NCBI RefSeq assembly: GCF_900142515.1
Contig: NZ_FRBC01000001.1
Coordinates: 185,523 to 249,522, forward strand
Direction: 5' to 3'
From: Pseudoselenomonas ruminantium
GTDB taxonomy: Bacteria; Bacillota; Negativicutes; Selenomonadales; Selenomonadaceae
Length of the DNA stretch: 64,000 nucleotides
The notes under the pieces are model-generated. The model saw nothing but the letters and a program-made list of their open reading frames with translations. It was not told the origin of the DNA and made no database searches. A program made the translations under genes and the position numbers. Positions 51,397 to 60,026 of this stretch are shown here, piece after piece (position 1 is the first letter of the stretch; each line of letters opens with the position of its first letter).

Positions 51397-52347
51397 ATGC
51401 AGTGGGCGGAAGTCAGTATTCAGACTACCCATGAGGCCACGGATGTGGTGGCGGAGATTTATCATGATTTGGGGGCTTCTGGTGTGGTCATTGAAGACCC
51501 GGAGCTTTTGAACAATTATATAGATGCCGGCCAGTGGGATTTTTCCGGCCTGGAGCGGGCGGAAGATACCAGCATTGTGACGGTGAAGGCATATTTGCCT
51601 GTGGATGAGGATCTGGATGACAAATTGCGTACCTTTGAACTGCGCATTCAGGAATTCAAGAATCAGGCGGATGATGATATGGAAAAAGGCCCCTGCATTA
51701 TCTCCTGGAATACTGTCCGGGATGAGGACTGGGCCGATAACTGGAAAGCGTATTTCCACCCGGAAAAGGTTGGCGGCATGATTGTCATCAAACCAACCTG
51801 GGAGGATTACGAGCCCAGCCCTGATGATATCGTGATTGAGCTGGATCCGGGGTCTGCCTTTGGCACGGGCACCCATCCGACTACAGCTATGTGCATCCGG
51901 GAACTGGAAACGCTGGTCAGGGGCGGTATGCGTGTCTTTGACGTGGGGACGGGCTCCGGTGTGCTGTCTGTGGCGGCGGCCAAGCTGGGGGCTGCAGATG
52001 TCACGGCCATGGACTACGACAAGGTGGCCGTGGAAGTGGCTGCTGAAAATATCCGCCAGAATGGCGTGGAAGATATCGTCAAGACGGGGGTCAGCGATAT
52101 CCTGAAATCTTTTGATGGCAAGGCGGATCTGATAGTGGCCAATATTATCGCCGATATCATCATCATGCTGTTTGATGAATTGGACGAACATCTGGCCGAG
52201 GGCGGTCATCTGCTGGCTTCGGGCATCATCTCCGAACGTCTGGCCGATGTGACCGAGGCTTGCCTGGCGCATGGTTTTGTCGTAGATAAGGTTACGGAAG
52301 AGAGAGGCTGGGTGGCGATGACCATCAGCCGTGGAGAAGGCAAATGA
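51397..52347 (+). CDS. prmA: Ribosomal protein L11 methyltransferase
   Basis: A 316-residue SAM-dependent enzyme that trimethylates ribosomal protein L11. The N-terminal substrate-recognition domain (1-120) is followed by the catalytic domain, with the SAM motif VFDVGTGSGVLSVAAAKLGA and the preceding LDPGSAFGTGTHPTT, plus VANIIADIII (NPPY-like loop). Normal length. The ATG at 51397 has AAGGAG 8 bases upstream; an in-frame GTG at 51388 overlaps the RBS. Overlaps rsmE by 4 bp. Confidence 0.96.
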   Translation: MQWAEVSIQTTHEATDVVAEIYHDLGASGVVIEDPELLNNYIDAGQWDFSGLERAEDTSIVTVKAYLPVDEDLDDKLRTFELRIQEFKNQADDDMEKGPCIISWNTVRDEDWADNWKAYFHPEKVGGMIVIKPTWEDYEPSPDDIVIELDPGSAFGTGTHPTTAMCIRELETLVRGGMRVFDVGTGSGVLSVAAAKLGAADVTAMDYDKVAVEVAAENIRQNGVEDIVKTGVSDILKSFDGKADLIVANIIADIIIMLFDELDEHLAEGGHLLASGIISERLADVTEACLAHGFVVDKVTEERGWVAMTISRGEGK

Positions 52348-53081
52348 GACGGCTGTTTTATAAGGGGCTGCTGGCAGATACCATCGAGATTACCGGCAGT
52401 GATGCCCATCACCTGATGCATGTCATGCGGGCCAAGGCCGGGCAGGAAGTCATTGTGGTGGACGATTCCGGTCAGGTGGGCCGCATGGAAATGACGGCCT
52501 TCCGGGAAGATGCGGTGACCATGCAGTTGAAGGAACGGCTGGCGGCGGATACGGAATCTCCGCTGGAGCTGGTATTGGCGCAGTGTCTTTTGAAGGCCGA
52601 CAAGATGGATTATGTGGTACAGAAGGCCGTGGAGCTGGGGGTAACGGAAATCGTTCCCGTGAAAAGCCATAACTGTGTCGTGCGCTATGATGCGAAAAAG
52701 GCAGCCGCCCGCCAGCAGCGCTGGCAGAAGATTGCCGAAGAAGCCGCCAAGCAGTGCGGCCGCACTGCTTTGACGGAGGTAACATCCATCGTTGATCTGT
52801 CAGCGCTGCTCAAGGATTTTAGCGGCGAAGATACGGAAGTTGTCTTCTGTTACGAAAATGAAGCGGATTATACGGTAAAATCCTGCCTGCAGGGTGCAAA
52901 GGGCAAGCGGCTGGTGCTGCTTATCGGCCCGGAGGGCGGCTTTACTCTGGATGAGGCCGCAGCTGTGCAGGAAGCAGGTGGCAGGGCCGTGACATTGGGC
53001 CCCAGGATACTGCGGGCGGAGACGGCGGCGGTAGCGGCCATTACCGTAGCGCAGTATGAGAACGGCGATTTAGGCGCGTAA
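52344..53081 (+). CDS. rsmE: 16S rRNA (uracil-1498-N3)-methyltransferase
   Basis: A 245-residue SPOUT-family enzyme. A PUA-like N-terminus (HHLMHVMRAKAGQEVIVVDDSG) is followed by the knotted SAM domain: KADKMDYVVQKAVELGVTEIVPV, LLIGPEGGFTLDEA and LGPRILRAETA. It methylates U1498 in the decoding centre of 16S rRNA. Its start overlaps the prmA stop (ATGA), giving translational coupling; the order prmA-rsmE-mtaB is common in Firmicutes. Confidence 0.96.
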   Translation: MRRLFYKGLLADTIEITGSDAHHLMHVMRAKAGQEVIVVDDSGQVGRMEMTAFREDAVTMQLKERLAADTESPLELVLAQCLLKADKMDYVVQKAVELGVTEIVPVKSHNCVVRYDAKKAAARQQRWQKIAEEAAKQCGRTALTEVTSIVDLSALLKDFSGEDTEVVFCYENEADYTVKSCLQGAKGKRLVLLIGPEGGFTLDEAAAVQEAGGRAVTLGPRILRAETAAVAAITVAQYENGDLGA

Positions 53082-53102
53082 GGATAGAAAGGAAGTATTA
53101 TT

Positions 53103-54395
53103 TTGCCAAAGGTGGCACTCACGACCTTGGGCTGCAAGGTCAATCAGTTTGAAACGGAAACCATGGAAGGCCTGTTCAAGAAAAGCGGCTACGATATCGT
53201 GCCCTTTGAGGAAAAGGCGGACTTCTATGTCATCAATACCTGCTCGGTAACGAGCCTGGGCGACCGGAAATCCCGGCAGATCATCCGCCGGGCTCAGCGC
53301 ACCAATGAAAATGCCATTATCGCGGTCTGCGGCTGCTATTCGCAGGTGCATCCTGAAGAAATCAAGGCCATTGAGGGTGTGCGCGTGGTGCTGGGCACGA
53401 AGGAACGCAGCAGGATCGTGGAATATGTGGAGCAGGCGGCCAGAGAAGATGGCATCCTGGATGAAGTGGGCAATATCATGGAAGCACATGAGTTCGAGGA
53501 TATTCCCATCTACGACATGCCTCAGCGCACCCGCGCGTTCCTCAAGATTGAGGACGGCTGCCAGAACTTCTGCTCCTACTGCATCATTCCCTATGCCCGT
53601 GGCCCCGTGAAGTCCCGTCATCTGGACAAGATTCACAGCGAAGCGAAGAAGCTCGTGGACGCAGGCTTCAAGGAAATCGTGCTGACGGGCATCCATTTGG
53701 GCGCTTATGGCAAGGATTTAGACGGTGAAGTGACACTGGCTGATGCTTGTCGGGAAGTGCTCAAAGTGGAGGGGCTGAAGCGTTTGCGCCTTGGTTCTTT
53801 GGAATCCATTGAGCTTTCGCCGGATCTGTTTGCACTGATCCGTGAGGATGACCGCTTCTGTGCGCATCTCCATCTGCCGTTGCAGGCTGGTTCCGATGCC
53901 GTGCTCAAGGACATGAACCGCCATTATGATACGGCTGAATTTGGCCGCCTGATTGAACAGGTGGAACGGGAAGTTCCTGGTGTGGCGGTGTCCACGGATA
54001 TTATCGTGGGCTTCCCCGGGGAGACGGAGGAACAGTTTGCGGACAGTCTGAAGTTTGTCGAGAAGATGAACTTCTCCCGCATGCATGTATTCCCCTATTC
54101 CAAGCGCAGTGGCACTCCTGCCGCCGAACGCAAGGATCAGATTCCTGATCCGGTCAAGAAAGATCGGGCAAGACGGATGCAGGAACTGGCCAGCCAGAAA
54201 ACGGAGGAGTTTCATCAGCATTTCTTGGGGCAGACCATGCAGGTGCTCTTTGAAACCAACCATGATGGCATAACCGATGGCCTGACGGATAATTACATCC
54301 GCGTGTATACGGACAGTCCGGTGACCTGTGGCGAAATCTATCGGGTGAAGCTGGAGCGGCTTTATCAGGATGGTGTCTGGGGAACGGTAGAATAA
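53103..54395 (+). CDS. mtaB: tRNA t6A37 methylthiotransferase MtaB
   Basis: A 430-residue radical SAM enzyme that adds a methylthio group to t6A37 in tRNAs reading ANN codons. The UPF0004 domain has the three cysteines GCKVNQFE, NTCSVTS and CGCYSQ; the radical SAM motif is CQNFCSYCIIPYARG. A C-terminal TRAM domain follows. The sequence after the first Cys (KVNQFET) separates it from MiaB and RimO. Starts with TTG at 53103; GAAAGGAAG lies upstream. It ends the prmA-rsmE-mtaB operon. Confidence 0.95.
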   Translation: MPKVALTTLGCKVNQFETETMEGLFKKSGYDIVPFEEKADFYVINTCSVTSLGDRKSRQIIRRAQRTNENAIIAVCGCYSQVHPEEIKAIEGVRVVLGTKERSRIVEYVEQAAREDGILDEVGNIMEAHEFEDIPIYDMPQRTRAFLKIEDGCQNFCSYCIIPYARGPVKSRHLDKIHSEAKKLVDAGFKEIVLTGIHLGAYGKDLDGEVTLADACREVLKVEGLKRLRLGSLESIELSPDLFALIREDDRFCAHLHLPLQAGSDAVLKDMNRHYDTAEFGRLIEQVEREVPGVAVSTDIIVGFPGETEEQFADSLKFVEKMNFSRMHVFPYSKRSGTPAAERKDQIPDPVKKDRARRMQELASQKTEEFHQHFLGQTMQVLFETNHDGITDGLTDNYIRVYTDSPVTCGEIYRVKLERLYQDGVWGTVE

Positions 54396-54400
54396 ATAGA

Positions 54401-54437
54401 AAAATGACTCGTACGATGCAATGTACGAGTCATTTTT
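54401..54437. terminator. Bidirectional terminator between mtaB and marR
   Basis: AAAATGACTCGTAC / GTACGAGTCATTTTT with an 8-nt loop. It is six bases from both the mtaB and the convergent marR stop codons. Confidence 0.95.
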
Positions 54438-54442
54438 GTTGC

Positions 54443-54916
54443 TTATTTAGCTTTTTTGATGATGTCCTGTTTCTCGTTGCTGACTTCCAACATGGCCAGC
54501 AGGTTATACAGGAGGTCGTAGAGCTGCTTGGCATCTTCCATGGGGAAATCCGACATTTCCTGTGTCATGGCCTGCGGAATCTTGCTGGCAGCCCGTTTCA
54601 GTTTGCGGCCTTCCTCCGTGATGCAGGCGATAACCACCCGTTCGTCGGTAGTGGAACGAGAGCGTTTCAGATATCCCTTGCTCTCGAGCTTCTTCAATAG
54701 CGGCGTGAGTGTGCCAGAATCGAGATGCAGCTTCTTCCCTAAGTCCCGTACACTGACCTGGCCCTCTTCCCAAAGAACCATCATGGAAATGTACTGGGTG
54801 TACGTGAGTCCCAGCGCCTCAAGATGGGGGCGGTAAGCCTTGACTACCTCTCTGGCGCACGCGTACAGGGGGAAACAAAGTTGATTTTCCAAGCGTAATG
54901 AATCTTTCTTGTCCAT
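54443..54916 (-). CDS. MarR family transcriptional regulator
   Basis: A 157-residue winged-helix protein. The start ENQLCFPLYACAREVVKAYRPHLEALGLTYTQYI is typical of the OhrR branch, including a cysteine near position 15 (LCFPLYA) that in OhrR senses organic peroxides. The DNA-binding part is VSVRDLGKKLHLDSGTLTPLLKKLESKGYLKRSRSTTDER. An OhrR-type peroxide sensor is likely, but no ohr gene is adjacent. It has a good promoter at 54953-54981 and is divergent from the EptA-like gene. Confidence 0.88.
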   Translation of the reverse strand: MDKKDSLRLENQLCFPLYACAREVVKAYRPHLEALGLTYTQYISMMVLWEEGQVSVRDLGKKLHLDSGTLTPLLKKLESKGYLKRSRSTTDERVVIACITEEGRKLKRAASKIPQAMTQEMSDFPMEDAKQLYDLLYNLLAMLEVSNEKQDIIKKAK

Positions 54917-54952
54917 AAATCTCCCTCATTTCACAAATTTCTTACACTTACT

Positions 54953-54981
54953 ATGTTATTCTTTGGCATAAAAAAAGTCAA
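54953..54981 (-). promoter_or_regulatory. marR promoter with possible autoregulatory site
   Basis: On the minus strand, TTGACT and TAACAT are 17 bp apart. AAATTTGTG occurs just downstream on this strand (54932-54940) and again on the plus strand near 55012-55020, which suggests a MarR operator on either side of the divergent promoters. Confidence 0.7.
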
Positions 54982-55037
54982 GCACAAAACTAATTGATTG
55001 AAAAAATACTTTAAATTTGTGTAAATTAAGAGAAAAA

Positions 55038-55066
55038 TTGACGAAGGTTTTATTTTCGTGTAGAAT
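55038..55066 (+). promoter_or_regulatory. Promoter of the EptA-like gene
   Basis: TTGACG at 55038-55043 and TAGAAT at 55061-55066 with a 17-bp spacer. The leader is about 90 nt. Confidence 0.8.
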
Positions 55067-55164
55067 TGACCATGGATTTTACTATGAAATCTTTGCGGGG
55101 CAAGCCTGTAAGGCGCAGAACCGCTTAGATTTCGCATCTTATACGAATAGAAGGAAGAATGCTT

Positions 55165-57009
55165 ATGTTGATGACTGCAGAGCAGCAGGATGAGCTCATT
55201 CGTCACCTGACGGCGGCGAGTGTCTATTTTTGCTGTTTGATTGCCTTTTATATCGATATCGGCCAGGATATGGGGGCAAAGTATTTCATGCCGATACTCA
55301 TTCCCATAATCTTGGGGCTGGTATTGACGGAGTGGGCAACCAAGGTCAGGATTTTCAGTATGGCGGCGCTGCCGAATCTCTTTACGGGACTGGCCTGGGC
55401 CATGACGTTCCCCTTGCTTTATTCCTGGACCTTCACGACAGGCTGGTATCCATCGAAGATCTGCTTTGATTTCGTGGTAGGTACTGCGGGCTTTATCCTG
55501 CTGATGTGTCTGGAAAGCGTGCTGGTACGGCTGGGACATGTGAAAATCACCTCTTTTTTGATGGCGCTGCTGAATTTTGCCTGTCTGGCAATCCCTTTTG
55601 TGCAGTGGGTTTACTACTGCCTGTTCTGGCATTGTCTGTCGCCGGCCTCCTTGATGGCGCTTTATCTGACCAACTACCGGGAGAGCATCGACTTTATCCA
55701 GTCGAATCTGGGACTCTTGCCCACGCTGGCCATTGTGGCAGGTTTTGCGTTGTTCCTCTACCTTTGTTACCGGCAGCATCTGAAGTTTGCCCGTTTCACG
55801 CAGGCGGAGGATAATGAGGCTTCGCAGTTTGGTGTGCTGGCTTTGCTGATAGCGGTGACACTTTGGGCGCAGAGTTTCTATCTGCCGCAGACTTCCTGGG
55901 CAGAGCTTTGGAATGATGTGACCACCTATGTGAGCCAGACACAGGAATATAGTTCCGGGCATGATGAGCGCTATGACAGTTTGATGATTGATGCCAGTTC
56001 TACCCTGGCAGCCAAAGCACCGGGGACCGTGATCCTCATCATTGGCGAATCTGCTTCCCGTAATTATATGAAGGCTTATACACCGGAGTTCCCCTTTGAA
56101 AATACGCCCTGGCTCAGCGAGAAGCTGGCTAATGGTGAACCGGGGTTCCTGAATTTTGCCAATGCCTATGCGTCCTGGTCACAGACGGTACCAGTCCTGC
56201 AGCGGGCCCTTACGGAGCAGAGCCAGTACAATGGCAAGGAATTCTTTGAGTCGGCTTCAATCCTGGATGTGGCGAAAAAGGCAGGCTATGAGACCTGGTG
56301 GTTCAGCAATCAGGGGCGTTATGGACAGTATGACAGTGCGATTACCTTGGTAGCCAAGACCGCAGACCATGCTAGCTGGACGGATGACTCCTATAATTTC
56401 ACGGACAAATATGATGAGGCGCTGCTGCCTTATCTGACGCAGATTGACCCGTCGAAGAACAATTTCATCGTGCTCCATATCATGGGCAGTCATATCTATT
56501 ACAATAACCGTTATCCAGCAGCTTTTGACAAGTTCAAGACGGCAGAGGGTGAAACCAGCATGTTGTCGGCGCCTTCCTATGCCAACAGCATCCTTTATAC
56601 GGATTATATTGTCAGCCAGGTTTTTGATTATGCGCAGAAGCATTTGAATCTGCAGGCGATGGTCTATTTCTCTGACCATGGGGAGAATCTGGAAATCTCC
56701 CATAATCCGGATGTATTCACCTTTGATATGGTGCGGATCCCGCTTTGGATGTATCTGTCACCGGCTTACCATGAGGCACTGCCGGGACATACGCAGGCGT
56801 TGTATGACCATCGTAATCGGTATTTCACCAATGATATGCTCTATGATACGATTTGCGGGCTTATCAATGCACCGTCCAGCCGCTATAATCCGGAGCAGGA
56901 TTTTGCCAGCTACACCTATAGCTTCTCCCGTAATGACCTGACAACCATGCTGGGACAGCATAGGTTGACGGAAGACCCCGCTGGTGGTCCGGAAGACATA
57001 GCAGAATGA
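55165..57009 (+). CDS. EptA/CptA-like phosphoethanolamine transferase family protein
   Basis: A 614-residue membrane enzyme. Hydrophobic segments between residues 15 and 240 form about seven helices; the periplasmic sulfatase-fold domain starts near 280. Metal and nucleophile motifs: VILIIGESASRNYMKAYT (first ligand), ASWSQTVPVLQRALT (catalytic threonine), LHIMGSH, and VYFSDHGENL (second metal site). EptA-type enzymes move phosphoethanolamine from phosphatidylethanolamine to lipid A or core sugars. The first metal motif reads GESASRN rather than GETARxxN, so the substrate is uncertain. ATG at 55165 is chosen because AAGGAAG is 7 bases away; ATG 55159 is also possible. Confidence 0.85.
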   Translation: MLMTAEQQDELIRHLTAASVYFCCLIAFYIDIGQDMGAKYFMPILIPIILGLVLTEWATKVRIFSMAALPNLFTGLAWAMTFPLLYSWTFTTGWYPSKICFDFVVGTAGFILLMCLESVLVRLGHVKITSFLMALLNFACLAIPFVQWVYYCLFWHCLSPASLMALYLTNYRESIDFIQSNLGLLPTLAIVAGFALFLYLCYRQHLKFARFTQAEDNEASQFGVLALLIAVTLWAQSFYLPQTSWAELWNDVTTYVSQTQEYSSGHDERYDSLMIDASSTLAAKAPGTVILIIGESASRNYMKAYTPEFPFENTPWLSEKLANGEPGFLNFANAYASWSQTVPVLQRALTEQSQYNGKEFFESASILDVAKKAGYETWWFSNQGRYGQYDSAITLVAKTADHASWTDDSYNFTDKYDEALLPYLTQIDPSKNNFIVLHIMGSHIYYNNRYPAAFDKFKTAEGETSMLSAPSYANSILYTDYIVSQVFDYAQKHLNLQAMVYFSDHGENLEISHNPDVFTFDMVRIPLWMYLSPAYHEALPGHTQALYDHRNRYFTNDMLYDTICGLINAPSSRYNPEQDFASYTYSFSRNDLTTMLGQHRLTEDPAGGPEDIAE

Positions 57010-57015
57010 TTTTAT

Positions 57016-57046
57016 GAAGAGACTTTCTGGTCTCTTCATTTTTTTT
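57016..57046 (+). terminator. Terminator after the EptA-like gene
   Basis: A perfect 8-bp stem GAAGAGAC / GTCTCTTC with a 6-nt loop and eight T residues after it. Confidence 0.93.
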
Positions 57047-57057
57047 GCAGAAAAATT

Positions 57058-57084
57058 TAAGGATATGGCAGTTTTTGCCGATAA
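57058..57084 (+). promoter_or_regulatory. Sigma-28 (FliA/SigD) promoter of fliK-flgD
   Basis: TAAG at 57058-57061, a 15-bp spacer and GCCGATAA at 57077-57084. The -10 box is a perfect match to the flagellar sigma-28 consensus and the spacing is exact; only the fourth base of the -35 TAAA differs. The start site would be about 20 bases before the fliK start codon. Confidence 0.8.
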
Positions 57085-57108
57085 ATAACATGAAAGGGAG
57101 GTGATTTG

Positions 57109-59328
57109 GTGAACACAGCAAGTTTGATGACGATTTCTCCGCAAGCAGGAGCCGCAGTCAAGAGCCAAACACCAAGGATGGTTGTGAAAACGGATGCAAG
57201 TTCCGCAGGGATGGGTAAAGAAACGTTCGGTGATGTATTGGGCAAAGCCGGAGAAGAAACAAAGAAAACAATGGCAAAATCGCCAGCTGAAGCACAGGGA
57301 AGTGCCGTAGAAGCTAGGGATGCTAAGATAAATGACGATGTGCCGGAAGGAATGGATGTGCTTCCCAAGGAAGCGGGAAAGCAGGGCGAAGGAATGCCGC
57401 AGGATAGTGAGCTGCAGCAGGTCAAAACCGTAAAAGGCCCGCAGGAAAGGATAACGGATGCGGAGGAGCAAGGGATGGCACCGGCAGCCGTGATGGCGTT
57501 CACCACGGAGGGGAATGCTCAGCTTGTCCAGGAAGATATACCGGAAGCCGGAACCGTTCAACCGTTGCAGAATCTGCAGAGCTTGTTGCCGCAATCTTCA
57601 GAGGACGCACAAAAGAACAAGAATTTCCTGGCGATGCTTTCGGGGCAGCAGATCAAGGCACAAGGTCTGGCAAAAGATGCAGGCCAGGCTGTGAATAACC
57701 AGGCAGCGATAGAGCAGGCTTTTTCAACTGGGAGCAAAACGGCAAAGGAAACGCCTTTGACGGCAGAACTCCTGTTTAAGCAGATGGGGATGGCTCCCGT
57801 GAAGGAAGAGGGTACGGCCAGGGCTGGTACCTTGCTCGAAGTTCAATTAGGGAATCATCGTTTGGCCAACCAATTGCCGAACATGTCGCTGCAGGAGGTA
57901 CCAAACGGGAAAATATCTGTAGAGATGGCAGCCAATCAGGAAATCAATCTGTCTGATAGTGGCAGGGATACAATGCTTAATGCCAAGGGAATGGCGCTTT
58001 TTCAGCAGAGTGAAGTGACGATGCCGTCCAGGGCTGCTGGGGAAGTGATAGATCAGACGCAGTGGCAACAGATTGGTGCGGATATCCGTAATGCAGATAT
58101 CAACCTGCTGGCAGAAGAAGGCGTAACAGAGCCACGTTTGCAGGTGACTGGAAATCAGGCAACGTTGCCGGAGACCGTAAAGATTGAGGCTGTATCCATC
58201 GGGGAAGGCGAGACTATTCCCTTAGCAGAGGAAAGCGGCCAGGATCTCAGAAAGACTTTGAATTCACAGCAGGTACGTAATCGTTCCTTTTTGACACCGA
58301 ACGATGGTCAGGGCGTGAATGCTCAGGAAGCAGCTGTACTACAAGGGGGAACCCGCACGCTGTCACCAGAGATGCAGCCAGTGAGCTCGCGTCAGGAAAG
58401 CCCCTTGCCGATGATGAATATCAATCAGGCAGTGGACGATAGACAGGTATTGCGAGATATCTTACCAGAGCAACGGTGGGTCGCTTCTGAACAGGGGACG
58501 GTTATTCGGATGGCAGACAGGAATCAGTCCGAAGGTACAACGGTTTTAGAATCACAGATAGCAGCACTGGGAGAAAATACAAAAGAGAACCTGATTCCGG
58601 CCAATCAGGGGGCGGATATGCAACAGATGGGCAGCCGGCAGGATCCAAATTCCCGTCAGCAGCTTCCGTTTACGCCACCTCCGGTAGAACAAGTGGTGGA
58701 TACTGAGGGACAGGCTGTCCATCAGTTGGCTGAAGAGGCTGCTGGAGATAAAGCACCCATGACCAAGGGACAGGAAGTGCATGATGGTCCGGTGAGTGTA
58801 TTCCAGCAGGATTTGGCCGATAGTGTCAGAGGAATCGAACGGCAGCCGGATATCCCGCAAAACAGGGACGTGCAGGATAACTTCCAGGTGGTCCGGCAGA
58901 TCATAGATCAGGCTCGTCTGATTCGTCGGGGCGACAACACGGAAATGGTCATAAAACTCCATCCGGATCATTTAGGGGAGCTGACATTGAAGGTCTCTGT
59001 ATCTGCTAATGGTGCGGTCAATGCTTCTTTCCATAGCGACAATGCTCAGGTGCGCACGATAATCGAGAATTCATTAGTGCAGCTGAGGCAGGAGTTGAAT
59101 AATCAGGGATTGAAAGTGGATAATGTTGATGTCTATGCTGGATTGACTGACGGACAACTCCCGCAAGGGGAAGGTCAGCAGGCTTGGCAGCAGGGGCAGG
59201 GCCATAATGCTGGTGCAAACAACATTGGTACAGGCAATCCTGAAGATTATGGCGAGGAAACAGAGATGGCGAATGTAGTTGCAGATCAGGATGCTGGTGC
59301 AACGGATGGTGTGGATTATCGAATTTAA
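57109..59328 (+). CDS. fliK: Flagellar hook-length control protein FliK
   Basis: A 739-residue secreted ruler protein, long for this family. Most of the protein (1-600) is a low-complexity, glutamine- and alanine-rich region of little conservation. The C-terminal domain (about 600-680) is diagnostic: NTEMVIKLHPDHLGELTLKVSV, then ASFHSDNAQVRTIIENSLVQLRQELNNQGLKVDNVDV. FliK is exported by the flagellar type III system and switches export from hook to filament subunits when the hook reaches its length. The GTG at 57109 follows GGGAGGTGA. It precedes flgD by 18 bp, but the rest of the hook gene cluster is not here. Confidence 0.88.
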   Translation: MNTASLMTISPQAGAAVKSQTPRMVVKTDASSAGMGKETFGDVLGKAGEETKKTMAKSPAEAQGSAVEARDAKINDDVPEGMDVLPKEAGKQGEGMPQDSELQQVKTVKGPQERITDAEEQGMAPAAVMAFTTEGNAQLVQEDIPEAGTVQPLQNLQSLLPQSSEDAQKNKNFLAMLSGQQIKAQGLAKDAGQAVNNQAAIEQAFSTGSKTAKETPLTAELLFKQMGMAPVKEEGTARAGTLLEVQLGNHRLANQLPNMSLQEVPNGKISVEMAANQEINLSDSGRDTMLNAKGMALFQQSEVTMPSRAAGEVIDQTQWQQIGADIRNADINLLAEEGVTEPRLQVTGNQATLPETVKIEAVSIGEGETIPLAEESGQDLRKTLNSQQVRNRSFLTPNDGQGVNAQEAAVLQGGTRTLSPEMQPVSSRQESPLPMMNINQAVDDRQVLRDILPEQRWVASEQGTVIRMADRNQSEGTTVLESQIAALGENTKENLIPANQGADMQQMGSRQDPNSRQQLPFTPPPVEQVVDTEGQAVHQLAEEAAGDKAPMTKGQEVHDGPVSVFQQDLADSVRGIERQPDIPQNRDVQDNFQVVRQIIDQARLIRRGDNTEMVIKLHPDHLGELTLKVSVSANGAVNASFHSDNAQVRTIIENSLVQLRQELNNQGLKVDNVDVYAGLTDGQLPQGEGQQAWQQGQGHNAGANNIGTGNPEDYGEETEMANVVADQDAGATDGVDYRI

Positions 59329-59346
59329 GCATAGAAGGTGACGAAT

Positions 59347-59868
59347 GTGGCAAATTCATTGAATACGATTACCGTAGATGGCGTAACACAAACCGTGGAA
59401 AATTATCAGGCGTCCAAGGCACAGGCTGCTAATGGAGATAACAGTACATTAGGCAAGGATGCTTTCTTGCAGCTGCTGGTGACCCAGATGAAGTATCAGG
59501 ACCCCTTAGACCCGCAGGACAATGGTGAATATCTGGCCCAGTTGGCCCAATTCTCGGCTCTGGAACAGATGACCAATGTATCGGAAGGTCTCAGTGATGT
59601 CTCTAAGCTGGTGGGGAATATCGACACATCTGTACTCGTTGGCCAGCTCAGCAATATGATTGGCAAGGATGTGCAATGGATTACGGAGTCGTCGTCCACC
59701 GATGAGAACGGCAAAACCATCACGAATAAGGAAACCTTCGAGGGCAAAGTTACCGGTGTCAGCATTTCGGATGGCTCACCGACCGTCATTGCAGAATCCG
59801 GAGGCAAGACCTATCAAGTGGGTATTGGCAATATCAGCCGTATCGGTGAAGGTATGCAGAATAGTTGA
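59347..59868 (+). CDS. flgD: Flagellar hook assembly protein FlgD
   Basis: A 173-residue hook-capping protein. The conserved N-terminal motif LGKDAFLQLLVTQMKYQDPLDPQDNGEYLAQLAQFSALEQM is present (in part residues 36-76); the rest is a small beta domain. FlgD caps the growing hook and is needed for FlgE assembly. The GTG at 59347 is chosen because GAAGGTGA lies 6 bases upstream; GTG 59338 overlaps that RBS. It is shorter than enteric FlgD (about 230), lacking the Fn3-like insert. A terminator follows and flgE is absent. Confidence 0.93.
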   Translation: MANSLNTITVDGVTQTVENYQASKAQAANGDNSTLGKDAFLQLLVTQMKYQDPLDPQDNGEYLAQLAQFSALEQMTNVSEGLSDVSKLVGNIDTSVLVGQLSNMIGKDVQWITESSSTDENGKTITNKETFEGKVTGVSISDGSPTVIAESGGKTYQVGIGNISRIGEGMQNS

Positions 59869-59882
59869 TCATAAGATCAGTC

Positions 59883-59914
59883 AAAGCCTTTTCGCATTTT
59901 GCGGAGAGGCTTTT
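59883..59914 (+). terminator. Terminator after flgD
   Basis: AAAGCCT pairs with AGGCTTT, extended by CGC/GCG, followed by TTTTGAAATTTG. Confidence 0.7.
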
Positions 59915-60026
59915 GAAATTTGTATGGCAAAGCTTGTTTAATTGCGTTATAATATGATATTGTGTATTTAACTTAGGATAGACGGTTATGAATATATCAG
60001 TAAGTTTGAAGGAGATTGTGCATCTT

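Noticed and set aside
57064..57079. Possible sigma-54 promoter (TGGCA and TTTGCC) before fliK
   Set aside because: The GG and GC elements are only 10 bases apart instead of the required spacing, while an overlapping sigma-28 site fits exactly.
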